Notes: generated by a model not told the origin, from the sequence alone. DNA of 64,000 nucleotides from Pseudomonas libanensis (GCF_001439685.1 NZ_JYLH01000004.1:124001-188000); one strand, 5' to 3'; numbered from the stretch's first letter, positions 37,460 to 49,500 are shown. Made by a program: numbers and translations.

Positions 37460-37463
37460 CCTA

Positions 37464-37632
37464 GATCCCGGCCGAGGTCGAGGCCAAACTTGATGCGAAT
37501 ATGAAGTTGATGGATGAGCTGGAGCTGTCGGCGACGCCGGCGATTTTTTATCTGGATGACAAGGGTGGGTTGCAGCAGCAGCAAGGGGCGCCGTCGCCGG
37601 AGAAGTTGGGAAAGATCCTCGGACCGAAGTAG
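37464..37632 (+). pseudogene. Remnant of dsbG 3' end (169 bp)
   Basis: It encodes IPAEVEAKLDANMKLMDELE onward to the stop, equal in length to dsbG 34288-34456. I count 13 differences, 12 at third codon positions, giving two changed residues (Asp to Glu, Val to Gly). A TAG immediately upstream and lack of a start make it non-functional. It abuts the pvdL remnant. Confidence 0.92.
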
Positions 37633-37729
37633 TATCAACACCCAATTCAGTGAGATAGGGTCGGCTGCCAGCCTGTCGTAAATAAAAGTGCCCCTATGCA
37701 GATAGAAGCACTTATGAATGCTCCAGCCC

Positions 37730-40429
37730 TTAGTAATACAACTCGAAATTATCCAAATACGAGTGTTGTTGGTTAGTCACACTTATCTTGATTATCTCTT
37801 GCCCATCAGGCGCACTGAAATCAACCCAGCTATTTACCGGCAACCCCGAGCGAGTCCCGAGGGGCTGCCCAGCCCCATTATAGAAGGTGAAGTGGCCGTA
37901 ATAAGCATTGCGTGTGAAGGAAAACTTGACACGTGTGTAGCCGCGATTGAGGTATATATCAACCGTCTGAGTGGGCATCGGCCCTTCATTAGGCGCAGCG
38001 CAGTTCAACACAAGGGCATTTCCTGAAGTCATTCCTGCAACCTGCGGGTTCGCTGCATGAATACCGAGTGTGCCTGTCCGCGCACTCATATACATAGTCG
38101 GGGTGCGTATGAAAGTTCCTGCCGGGTACTGATAGGGCAGTACTGTCCTGAAGTCTTCTGTCACCTTTGTGATCACACGCACGACCAGCACTCGCGATGG
38201 ACAGATCACATTCTCATTCGAACTACCGTCCGTCGCCACGCTGAATGTGAAGGTCAGGTGGGTGTTGTCTTTTAGCTTATCCAACTCGGAACGCAGTACA
38301 GGGTTTGCCACCCCTTCAGCCACTTCATTGGTCGTAATGGTTCTATCGGCATATATAACGAACGTATACGGATTGTCGTTTTTATCCGTTCCGGTTGCCC
38401 GCAACCAACACTTCTGCCCTGCGCGCAAGAACCACATAGTGTCTTCGTGGGAATTGGCATTCCCGGCAAATACCCTAGTGTCCAAGACCGCATTTTGAGT
38501 CCTTGGCGGCGTCGCCTCCAGCACGTTTGGCGTCTCCAACCGCGTAGGCAGGCTGATGTTCAAGTTCAGCGGCGGTGAAGTCTGCACTTTACAAGCGGTC
38601 GTCACGGTATAAGTAATTGGCACCGTTCTGCCCATACTCTCTATCACCGCTTCCGCCGGCAACGAGAAGACAACAGGCCCCGCCGTACTACCGGGCTTGG
38701 ACGCCAGCGGCCAACGACTACCATCAGCCCTCTGCCAGCAGACACTGATGCAGTGTTTGGCGTTAATACGCACGTAATCCACTTCGACCTGCACGCCGTC
38801 ACGACCATTCCAGGCGGTCAGGTCGGCGCCTACGGCTTCGGTTACTTTGGGCTCAAGCAGTACCAGGGGTTCCTGTTCGATTTTGAGGGCTTGCGTTGGG
38901 AACTCAAAGGCGCTTGGCCGATCATTCGCACCACAAAAGCTTGCCGCGAAATGCAGGTTGAAGGTGCTGCAATCGGCCAGTTTTTGCAGGTCGGCCCTGA
39001 GAATAGGTACATCGACTCCGTGGACTTTCCAGTCATCCGTGACGGGTACCCCCGACAGAATCTCGAACCGATAGGCACTGCCGTTTTCATACTCTCCCGT
39101 GACCCACATCCAACAAGCTGCCGAGCAATCAGCATAGGCCCACACCGGCACTGTCGCCGTGGCGCCTCCCGAAAACGTGCCAAGGTCCAGCGTAGCGTGC
39201 GTTGCCTCCTCTATGTTCGAATGGGGAAATTGGGGCACCAAGACGCTGACAGCCCGTTGAGGTGATGACTGTGCCGGTTCACTATCTTTATTCTCCCTGT
39301 TGGGAAAATCCACGGTATAACTCAGCGCCATCGACTCATTGAAGAAACACGCAATATCACAGGCTGGCAGTTTTACCGATGCCTGTTCTCCGTCGTGCTC
39401 AATCGTTACACAGCCTAGCGACTTCTTCTCGCCGTCGGGGCCGCTCACATAGAAACAGATCTCGTCCTCGGCATAGCTGTCCAAGCCGCAGACTTCAACA
39501 TCGCCCCCCGCTTTGGTGAGGTCCGGGTTAAGGCACCAGCCATCGTTGTACAGTACCGACTGGCGCAGATGCGGAGGCGGCAGGTTTTCAAGACCATGAT
39601 CCACGACCAATGCGGCAGTGCGCCGATTCTGGATTTCGAGGGCATTTCTTGGCAGTCGCGTTTCCAGATGGGGCGCCACCTCAGCCGGAGGCTCGGCCTC
39701 CAGGCCGCTGGTGATCCAGGCACATTGGAGGGTGAGCGCTCGCCACTGCTTGCGCCGTGCCAACCAACCACGGCTAATTGAGAAGCGCAGCACATGGCCC
39801 TCGACCGCATCCTCAGCAGTCAACTCATAGCCATACACTACGGTGTAGAAAACATGGCGAGCAGCATCTTGCTCAGTGGCAACGGTGCAGTAGAGCTTGT
39901 CACCCTGTTTGGCAAGCGGCGGCACAGGTACCAGCACCGTCTCGTCGCCGGTGTGATCGCGCATGTCATAGGTCGGCGTGTTATGCAGGATTTTTTCGTC
40001 AAGCAAGCTGGGCGCGAGTTCTTCATAGCCCGTTGCGGGATAGAACGATATACCTATTTGCTTCTCCAGCGATACGGCCGTCTGCCCCTGGGATTTGCCC
40101 CTGTAGACGATGTAAAGCGTGAACCCCATTGAGCTCGTCAAATAATCCAATGGGATAGCAATTTTCCTCGCTCCAGGCACATTGCTCGAATCGACGATAT
40201 CTTCAAATTCCAGGGTTTCCCATATCTCTTCAGAATTCTCTTTCTTCCTCTGCGCACGAAACTCAACGGTGATAGGTGAACTGTCCATACGCGAGTCAAC
40301 AGTCAGTTCGGTTCCCGGTATTCGGGACGGTACAATCGTTCCGTCTACTTCGCTGGAAATCACTGCTGCGTCCATCTCCACAGCCATGGGTACTGAAAGA
40401 CTTTCAGGCGACGAAATTTTCTTAGCCAT
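37730..40429 (-). CDS. Unrecognised 899-aa beta-rich repeat protein, paralog B
   Basis: ATG 40429 (MAKKISSPES) has GGAG at 40438-40441; a longer frame overlaps the leader repeat. Residues 1 to about 755 are clearly related to paralog A, with shared blocks such as LTVDSRMD, GARxIxIPLxYLTxSM, LQKLADCS and TAWNGRDGVQV. The W...G(T/E)...NGSAY unit occurs near 438, with a degenerate copy near 668. The C-terminal part (about 755-899) is unrelated to A and looks like a beta-sandwich ending in a galactose-binding-like strand (YLDNFELYY). There is no signal peptide. It follows pvdL on the same strand with no terminator between, so read-through is possible. Function is unknown. Confidence 0.75.
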   Translation of the reverse strand: MAKKISSPESLSVPMAVEMDAAVISSEVDGTIVPSRIPGTELTVDSRMDSSPITVEFRAQRKKENSEEIWETLEFEDIVDSSNVPGARKIAIPLDYLTSSMGFTLYIVYRGKSQGQTAVSLEKQIGISFYPATGYEELAPSLLDEKILHNTPTYDMRDHTGDETVLVPVPPLAKQGDKLYCTVATEQDAARHVFYTVVYGYELTAEDAVEGHVLRFSISRGWLARRKQWRALTLQCAWITSGLEAEPPAEVAPHLETRLPRNALEIQNRRTAALVVDHGLENLPPPHLRQSVLYNDGWCLNPDLTKAGGDVEVCGLDSYAEDEICFYVSGPDGEKKSLGCVTIEHDGEQASVKLPACDIACFFNESMALSYTVDFPNRENKDSEPAQSSPQRAVSVLVPQFPHSNIEEATHATLDLGTFSGGATATVPVWAYADCSAACWMWVTGEYENGSAYRFEILSGVPVTDDWKVHGVDVPILRADLQKLADCSTFNLHFAASFCGANDRPSAFEFPTQALKIEQEPLVLLEPKVTEAVGADLTAWNGRDGVQVEVDYVRINAKHCISVCWQRADGSRWPLASKPGSTAGPVVFSLPAEAVIESMGRTVPITYTVTTACKVQTSPPLNLNISLPTRLETPNVLEATPPRTQNAVLDTRVFAGNANSHEDTMWFLRAGQKCWLRATGTDKNDNPYTFVIYADRTITTNEVAEGVANPVLRSELDKLKDNTHLTFTFSVATDGSSNENVICPSRVLVVRVITKVTEDFRTVLPYQYPAGTFIRTPTMYMSARTGTLGIHAANPQVAGMTSGNALVLNCAAPNEGPMPTQTVDIYLNRGYTRVKFSFTRNAYYGHFTFYNGAGQPLGTRSGLPVNSWVDFSAPDGQEIIKISVTNQQHSYLDNFELYY

Positions 40430-40519
40430 ACAAGGAACTCCTATTCCAAGGGAAGTGCCCCCAACTTTCTCCACGCTGCAGGGCTCTTCCAAGTGAGCGC
40501 TTCTGGCGTTCTTTTGCCT

Positions 40520-40537
40520 ACTGTCAGATTTGACAGT
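40520..40537. promoter_or_regulatory. Inverted repeat ACTGTCA-GATT-TGACAGT upstream of paralog B
   Basis: The arms are identical to those of the repeat upstream of paralog A. It lies between the pvdL stop and the paralog B start and lacks a following T-run, so an operator or promoter element is more likely than a terminator. Confidence 0.55.
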
Positions 40538-40576
40538 TCTGCTGGAAAATCTCGGCATTTCAGATCAGCGGCTGCC

Positions 40577-43500
40577 TCACAAACCCTCCAGCTCCGCCAT
40601 CAAATCACTCAGCCGATCCGCCTTTTCCGCGCTGATCTCACTGGCCGCCAACCCCTCGATATACTCAGCCAGCTCCGCCACTGTGCTGCACTCGAACATC
40701 GCCCGCAGCGGCACATCGCGCTGCAAGGTCTTCTGTACCCGTGAAGCAATCTGCGTGGCCAGCAGCGAGTGCCCGCCCAGTTCGAAGAAGTTGTCCTGCA
40801 CCCCAACCCGCTCCACTTTCAGCACTTCGGCCCAGATAGCCGCCAACGTGGTTTCCAGTTCAGTGCGAGGCGCCACATAGTCCTGGCTGTGCAACTGGCC
40901 AATCTCCAGGGCCGGCAGGGCCTTGCGGTCGAGTTTGCCGTTGGCATTCAGGGGCAGGCGTTCAAGCCATAGCCAATGCAGCGGCACCATGTATTCGGGC
41001 AGTTCGGCACGCAGGCGTTGCTTGATGCGCTCCAGCTGTTCGCTCGGGTCGAGCGTGGCGTCGGCGACCACCAGGTAACCGACCAGGTGCTTGCCGTTGA
41101 CCCCCTCTTGCACACCCACCGCCGCATCACGCACGTGCGGTTGCTCATGCAGACGCGCTTCGATTTCCCCCAGCTCGATGCGATAGCCGCGAATCTTCAC
41201 CTGATGGTCGATACGCCCGACGTATTCCAGCACGCCATCGCTGCGTCGACGCGCCAGGTCGCCGGTGCGGTAGAGACGTTCGCCCGGCGCGCCAAATGGG
41301 TTGGGCACAAAGGCCTGGGCAGTGCGCAGCGGATCGCTGACGTAGCCGCGGCCGACACCGGTGCCGGCAACGCACAATTCACCGACCGCGCCTTGGGGCA
41401 CCAATTCCAGTGCGCCATCGAGCAGGTACAAACGGTTGTTGTCGGTCGGCGTACCAATCGGCAGGTAGGTGCCTCGGGTCGAGGCCAGATCGACGCGGAA
41501 GAACGCCACGTCATCCGAGCACTCCGCCGGGCCGTAGGCATTGACCAAACCTATATCCGGATAGCGCAACAGCCACTGATGGGCCAACTCCGGCGGCATG
41601 GCCTCCCCGGTCGGCAACATCCAGCGCAGGCCGTCGAGGCTGATACGCTCCTGGGCCAGCATGCCCTGGATCAGCGATGGCACACTCTCCAGCACGGTGA
41701 TGCCCTGTGCTTGAACGTGGGCCAGCAGCCCTTGCGGATCATGGGCAATGGCAGGCGGCACGATGTCCACCCGCGCACCAAACAGTGGCGCGGCGAGGAA
41801 CTGCCAGACGGAAATGTCGAAGCTTTGCGACGCGGTCTGGGCGATCACATCGGTGTCGCTCAGACTCAGGTACGGCACCTTGCTCAACTGGTTATTGAGC
41901 ATGCCGCGCTGTTCGACCATCACGCCCTTGGGCAAGCCAGTGGAACCCGAGGTGTAGATCACGTAGGCAAGGTTGTCCGGGCCACTGTAGACACCTGGGT
42001 TTTCGCCACGGGCGGGAATTTCTTCCCACACCAGCAACTGGCAATCAACACCTTCGAGCAACTCGATGGCCTGCTCGCGGCACGCCTCGGTACAGACCAG
42101 CAACGGCGTGCGGCTCAGGTCAATGATGCGGCTCAAACGCTGGCTTGGCAGGCCCGGATCCAGCGGCAAATAGCCGGCACCGGCCTTGAAGCTGCCGATG
42201 ATCATGCCGAGCAAGTCCAACCCACGTTCAGCCAGCAACGCCACCGGTTGGTCCACGCAGACTCCCGCCGCAATCAGCGCATGGCCGAGGCCATTGCTGC
42301 GGCGATTCAGATCCTCGTAGCTCCATTGCTGGTCAAGACAACTGGCGGCGATACGCTGCGGATGCTGCGCGACCTGCTCCTCGAACAACTCGATGTAGCT
42401 GCGTTCCAGCGGGTAGGCATGTGCGCTCTGGTTGCAGCCGTCCACCAGGAATTCACGCTCCTGCTCGCCAATCAGCGACAACTCGGCCATGTCGCCATGG
42501 AAGCCCTGCACCAGCGCCAGCAACAGGCGCTTGAACTCAGCGAGCATGCCTTGCACGGTGCTTTCGTCGAAATAACGCTTGTCGTAGGACAGGTGCAAAC
42601 CGAGGTCATCCCCCGGATAGCACACGGCGGTCAGCGGGAAGTTGGTGTGGGTGCGACCGGAATCCGAGGTGGCGTTCAGGCTTTGCGCGCGATCGAGCAC
42701 CGAGACTTCCACCGGCGCGTTCTCGAACACAAACAGGCTGTCGAACAGCGGCTGGCCCTTGGGCAATTCGCTGTGCTCCTGGATAGTCACCAGCGGCAGG
42801 TATTCGTACTCGCGCAATTGCATATTGCTGTCGAGCAAGGCGCTCAACCACTGGCGCACGCTGCACGTCTGGCCGTCCTCGGGCAGTTTCACCCGCAGCG
42901 CGATACTGTTGATAAACAGCCCCACGGTGCGCTGCATCTCGGGCATGTCCACCGGGCGCCCGGCCACGGTGACGCCGAACAACACATCGCGATCGCCACT
43001 CAAACGCCGCAGCACCAGGGCCCACGCTGCCTGGGCGAAGGTGTTGACGGTGAGCTGATGCGCCTGGGCCAGTTCGCGCAGCTGCGCACCGTCGCGGGCA
43101 TCCAGGCGGGTGTAGCAGTCGCCCACCACCATGCCGCCGCTGCCACCAGCATGTTCGCGCAGGAACGGGCGGTCGCTCGGGATCGGCGTGGTGCGCTCGA
43201 AGCCTTGCAAGTTTTGCTGCCACCACTGGCGCGCCTCGTTGAGGTTCTGGCGTTGCAGCCAGGCAATGTAGTCGCGATAGCGCGGCGGCGTCGCCAGTTG
43301 CGCGTCGCGGCCTTCGCCCAGGGCCGTGTAGATATCGAAGAAGTCATTCATCAGCAGCGAACGGCACCAGGCATCGATGAGGATGTGGTGGTTGCTCATC
43401 ATGAACCAGTAGCGCGCCTCGCCCACGCGGATCAGGCGCAGGTGGAACGGGGCCTGGTTGAGCAGATCGAATCCGGCTTCGCGCTCGGCCTTGAGCAAGG

Positions 43501-46500
43501 CTTGCAGACGCGGCTCCTGCTCATCCTGCGGGTCGGCGCTCCAGTCCAGGTATTCAATCGGCGTGCTGCCGGGCTTGTGGATCACTTGCAGCATGTCTTC
43601 GCCGACGTTCCAGCAGAACGAGGCGCGCAAGGCTTCGTGGCGGGCGATCACCGCTTGCCAGGCCTGGGCAAAACGCTCGGGGTCCAGGGCGCTGTTGATA
43701 CGGTAGCGGTCCTGCATGTAATACAGCCCGGTGCCCGGCTCCAGCAGGGTGTGCAGCAGCAGGCCCTCTTGCATCGGGGTCAGCGGGTAGACATCTTCGA
43801 TGGCGCTGGCTGGCACCGGCAAGGCATCCAGTTGCGCCTGGGTCAGGTGGGCCAGGGGGAAGTCGGACGGCGTGAGGCCACCCGCATCGTCCTGCAGGCA
43901 ATGAGCGATCAGGCTGTGCAATTCGGCCAGGTAAGCCTCGGCCAGATCGCCCACCACCTGTTGATCATGCCGCTCACGGCTGAAGGTCCAACGCAACACC
44001 AGCTCACCGCCATACACCTGGCCATCGACGCTCAACTCATTGGGCAACGGCGCATCCGGATCATGGGCCAGGCCAGCGGATTCCTCCAGCGGGTGGAACA
44101 ATGCATCGGTACCAAAGCTCTGGTCGAACTGGCCCAGGTAGTTGAAGGTGAGCTGCGCGCTCGGCAATGCGGCCATGTTCTGTTTGCACAGGTCATCGGC
44201 CAGGTAGCGCAGCACGCCATAGCCCAAGCCTTTGTGCGGCAGGGCGCGCAGTTGCTCCTTGATCGCCTTGATCGAGTCGCCCTGCCCGGCCTGCGGTGTC
44301 AGGCGCAACGGATAGGCACTGGTGAACCAGCCAACGCTGCGGGTCAGGTCGATGTCATCGAACAAGGCCTCGCGACCATGGCCTTCCAGCTGGATCAATG
44401 CCGAGTCGTGCCCGCTCCAGCGGCACAGCACGCGGGCCAGGGCGGTCAGCAGCAGGTCGTTGACCTGGGTGCGATAGGCACTCGGTGCCTGTTGCAGCAA
44501 CTGGCGGGTGCGTTCGGCGTCCAGGCGCACGCTGACTGTTTCGGCATCGCAATTGCGTAATGTTCCATGCGGGCGCTGCACCGGCAAGGCCGCGGCCGGG
44601 CCGGCCAACTGCGCCTGCCATACGCTCAACTCTTCGCGCAGGGATTCACTCTGGGTATAGGCCTGCAAGCGCGCCGCCCAATCGCGCAACGCGCTGGTCT
44701 TGGCCGGCAGGCTGACGGACTGGCCTTCGCTGAGTTGGCGATAGACGTTTTGCAGGTCTTCCAGCAACACACGCCAGGACACCCCATCCACCACCAGGTG
44801 ATGGATCGCGATCAGCAAGCGTTGCTGGCCCTGCGGCCCGTCCACCAGCAGGGCACGCAACAGCGGCCCGTGCTCCAGGTCGAGGCTACGCTGGGTGTCC
44901 GTGAACAGTGCGGTGCACTGTTGCATATCACCCACCTGAGCCTGCATCAGCACGCCGCCTTCCGGCACGGCCAGGTGTTCGGCGTGCCATTGCGCGCCGC
45001 GCCGGGTGAAACTCAGGCGCAGGGCGTCGTGGTGTTCCAACACCGCCAGCAGCGCTTGCTCCAGGCGATGGGGGTCGAGCAGTTGCAGGGGCTTGAGCAC
45101 CAACGCCTGGTTCCAGTGCTGGCGTGCCGGGATGTCAGTGTCGAAGAACCAGTGCTGGATCGGCGTAAGTCCGGAGCTGCCGGTCAATGCACCTTGCTCG
45201 GCGGTGACCTGCTCCGAACGGGTGGCGACGGCAGCCAGGGTCTGTACGGTCTGGTGCTGGAACAGGTCGCGGGGGCTGAAATGAATGCCGGCCTGGCGTG
45301 CACGGCTGACCACCTGAATCGACAGGATCGAGTCACCGCCCAGCTCAAAGAAGTTATCGTCGAGGCCGACTTGCTGCACGTTCAACACCGCGCACCAGAT
45401 CGCTGCCAGGGTGCTTTCAAGCGCATTGCGTGGTGCCACGTAATGTTGGCGATTGGCCTCCTGATCCGGCTCAGGCAAGGCGCGGCGGTCGAGCTTGCCG
45501 TTGGCGGTCAGCGGCATGCTGTCCAGCACGATCAAATGCGCCGGCACCATATAATCCGGCAGTTGCGCCTTGAGGTGCGCCTTCAGCGCTTCGCGCAGCG
45601 CACCGTGTTCGGCATCGCTGACCAGGTAGGCCACCAGCTGTTTGCCACTCGGCGCATCCAGCGCCAGCACCACCGCCTCGCGCACGGCGGGATGTTCCAG
45701 CAGGCGCGTTTCGATCTCGCCCAGCTCGATGCGGAAACCGCGGATCTTCACCTGATGGTCGATGCGTCCCAGGTATTCCACCAGGCCATCGGCGCGTTGG
45801 CGCACCAGGTCGCCGGTGCGGTACAGACGCCCGCCACTGGCGGCAAACGGATCGGCGACAAAGCGCTCCGCCGTCATTCCCGGACGGCGGTGATAACCCT
45901 GGGCCAGGCCGGCGCCGCCGATATACAACTCACCACTGGCGCCTTGGGGCACCAGCGCCAGGTCGGCGTCGAGAATGTAGGCCACGCGCTCACCGATGAT
46001 GCTGCCAATCGGCACGCTGCCGGCGCCCTCCTCCACCTGCTGCGGCGCCAGGCTGGCCAAGGGCATCACCACAGTTTCGGTCGGGCCATAGGCGTTGAAA
46101 AACACCTCGGGCGTGAACGCTGCCCGGATGCGCTGCAAATGCTCCCCGGTCAATGCCTCGCCACCGGTGATGCACATGCGCACCGGCAAGGTCTGCTGCT
46201 GGGTCGCCAGCCACTGGGCCAACTGGCTGCCGTAGCTGGGGGTGAAGCCGAGGATATTGATACGATGGGTGCGAATCAGTGCGCAGATCTCTTCGGCATC
46301 CCACTGCCCCTGGGCGCGCAGCACCACCTGTGCACCACTGAGCAGCGGCACCAGCAAACGCTCGGTGGCGGCGTCGAAGTTGATTGAATAGAAGTGCAGT
46401 TCGCAGTCATCGGCACGCATGCCAAACCGCTGGATCACCGCCTGGCAATGCATGGCGATTTCACCGTGGGACACCACCACGCCTTTGGGCTTGCCGGTGG

Positions 46501-49500
46501 AGCCCGAGGTGTAGATCAGGTACGCCTGGTGCTGCGGCAGGCTCACAAACGGCAGTGCATCAGCGGGATAATTGGCCAGCACCGGCAGGTCATCTTCCAG
46601 GCACCAGCACGCCACCGTTGCCGGCAATTCGCCGAGGGCTTCGAACATCGCCGCATCACTGAGCAGCAGGCCGATGCCGCTGTCCTCGATCATGTAGTGC
46701 AGGCGGTCCAGCGGGTATTCCGGATCCAGTGGCACGTAGGCGCCACCGGCCTTTAGGATCGCCAGCAGGCCAATGACCATTTCCAGCGAGCGCGGCAGCG
46801 CCAGGCCGACACGCACCTGCGGGCCCACGCCGCGTTCGCGCAGCATCCACGCCAGGCGGTTGGCGCGGGCGTCCAGTTCAGCGTAACTCAGGGTCACCCC
46901 GGCAAAGGTCAGCGCTGGCGCATCGGATCGCTGGCTGGCCTGCTGACTGAACAACTGATGGATGCACTGGTCGAGGCGATGTTCGCCCTTCTCCACCCCC
47001 AGGCTGTCTTGCAAGGCGCGCTGTTCATCTGCGCTCAGCAACGGCAATTCGCTCAGACGCTGCTGCGGGTTGGCGATCAAGGCTTGCAACAGGTTGCGCC
47101 AATGCTCGGCCATGCGCGCAATGCGCGGCTCATCGAACAAGTCGGTGCTGTAGGTCAGGCAGCAACCCAGGCGATGGTCGAGGTCGGTGACTTCCAGGTT
47201 GAGGTCGAACTTGGTCGCCCGCGCATCGTTGGCCAGGTACTCGACGCTCATGCCCGCCAGTTGGCGGCGCTGCTGGAACTCCCAGCGCTGCACGTTGCAC
47301 ATCACCTGGAACAACGGGTTGTACGCCGCGCTGCGCGGCGGTTGCAGGGCTTCGACCAGATGGTCGAACGGCAGGTCCTGATGGGACTGGCCCTCGATCA
47401 CGGTGTGACGCACCTGCTCGAACAGCTCGGCGACACTCATCTGCCCATTGAGCTGGCAACGCAGCACCTGGGTATTGAGGAACGCGCCGATCAGCCCTTC
47501 GCTTTCCGGGCGAATGCGGTTCGCCACCGGGGCGCCGATGCGCAGGTCGGTCTGGCCGCTGTAGCGGTAGAGCAACACGGCCAGGGTCGCGGTCATGGTC
47601 ATGAACAGGGTCAGGCCGCGCTCGGCATTGAAGGCGCGTACACGGGCGGCCAACGCATCACTCAGGTCGAAGCGGTACAGCTCGCCTTGATGGCTTTGCA
47701 CCGCTGGCCGTGGGCGGTCGCCGGGCAGCTCCAGCAACGGGTGTTCAGTGCCCAGTTGCGCGGTCCAGTAATCCAGCTGACGTTGGCGCTCGCCAGACTC
47801 CAGCCACTGGCGCTGCCAGACGCTGTAGTCGAGGTACTGCACCGGCAGCGGCACCAGCGGCGAGTCGCGTTCGTCGATAAAGGCTTCGTACAAGGCGCTG
47901 AGTTCACGAGCAAAGATGTCCATGGCCCAGCCTTCGGTGACGATATGGTGCAGGGTCAGCACCAGGTAGTGTTCCTGCCCGCCGGACTTGACCAGGCAGG
48001 CCCGCAACAGCGGCCCGGTTTCCAGGTTGAACGGCGTGTGGGCTTCTTGATCCGCCAGCTGCCGCAAGCGCTGTTGGCGCTCGGTTTCGTCCAGCGCTGA
48101 GAAGTCCTGCCAGTCCATGCGTACAGCGGTCTGCGGCGAAACCTTCTGGTATGCCACGCCGTCGACGCTCGGGAAGGTGGTGCGCAGGGTTTCATGGCGC
48201 ATGATCAACGCCTGCAACGCTGCCTCGAAACGCTGTACATCCAGCACGCCGCGCAGGCGCGCCATGCCGCCGACGTTGTAGGCCGGGCTGTCGGGCTCCA
48301 TCTGCCAGAGGAACCACATGCGCTGTTGGGAATAGGACAACGGCACCGGCGCGCTGCGGTCGACCTTGGCGATTGCCGTCTGTCGGTTGCGTTGGCCGGC
48401 GGCCTGGATCAACTCCACCTGCTCGACAAAGGCGCCCAATTCGCTGGCTTCGAACAGGGTGCGCAACGGCAGCTCGACGTCACACGCCTGGCGGGTGCGC
48501 GAGATGATTTGCGTGGCCAGCAACGAGTGCCCGCCTAAGGCGAAGAAGTCATCGCCCAGGCCGATACGTGGCAGGCCAAGCACTTCGCGCCAGATTGCGG
48601 CGATTTGCAGCTGCAACGCTGTGTGCGGTTCGACGTGCTCGCGGGTCTGCCAGGCCGGCTCCGGCAAGGCGCGGCGGTCAAGCTTGCCGCTCGGGCTCAG
48701 CGGCATGGCGTCCAGGCGCATCAGCAGCGCCGGCACCATGTACTCCGGCAACTGGGCGGCCAGGGTGGTCCTGACTTGCTGTTCGTCCAGTTCGTTGTGG
48801 GCAGTGTAGTAACCGATCAACTGCGCATCGCGTACCAGCACCACGGCTTGGGCAATGCCATCGAGGGCCAGCAGGCGCGCTTGAATTTCTTCCGGCTCCA
48901 CACGGAAACCACGCAGTTTGACCTGCTGATCCAGACGCCCGAGGTATTCAAGTACGCCATCGGCACTCCAGCGCGCACGGTCACCCGTGCGATACAGACG
49001 TGCGCCGGCCGCACCCAAGGGGTCTGCGACAAAGCGTTCAGCGGTCAGCCCGGCGCGGCCAAGGTAACCACGCGCCAGGCCGATGCCGCCGATGCACAAC
49101 TCACCCGGCACACCGGCCGGCAACGGGTTGAGCTGCTCGTCGAGCACACGGCAGATTACATTGCCCAAGGGCCGGCCAATCGGCGATCGCTCGCCATCCG
49201 CCGCGGCGCAATGCCAATGGGTGACGTTGATCGCAGTCTCGGTCGGGCCATAACGGTTATGCAATTGCACCGCAGGCAGCTGGGCCAGCACGCGATTACG
49301 CAACTCGGCGGGCAAGGCTTCGCCACCGGAGAACAGGCGGCGCAGGCTGGTACATTCGGCCACCAACGGCTCGTCGATAAACACCTGCAACAGCGGCGGC
49401 ACGAAGTGCAGCGTGGTCACGCCATGTTCCTGCACCAACTGCGCGATGCGGTGCGTGTCGCGATGCTCACCCGGCCCCGCCAGCACCAGGCGGCAACCGC

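Larger units (their letters stand above)
37271..37729. other. Composite gap between paralogs A and B (459 bp)
   Basis: From left to right this holds the leader and promoter of paralog A, an inverted repeat shared with paralog B, a minus-strand terminator, a remnant of the pvdL 3' end, a remnant of the dsbG 3' end, and about 97 bp in which I see nothing. No intact gene is present. Confidence 0.8.

Noticed and set aside
37464..37632. dsbG-like segment considered as a small gene
   Set aside because: It lacks a start and ribosome binding site, has a stop codon directly upstream, and equals only the last 56 codons of dsbG.
40520..40537. Inverted repeat after pvdL considered as its terminator
   Set aside because: No T-run follows on the minus strand, and the same repeat sits at the promoter of paralog A.
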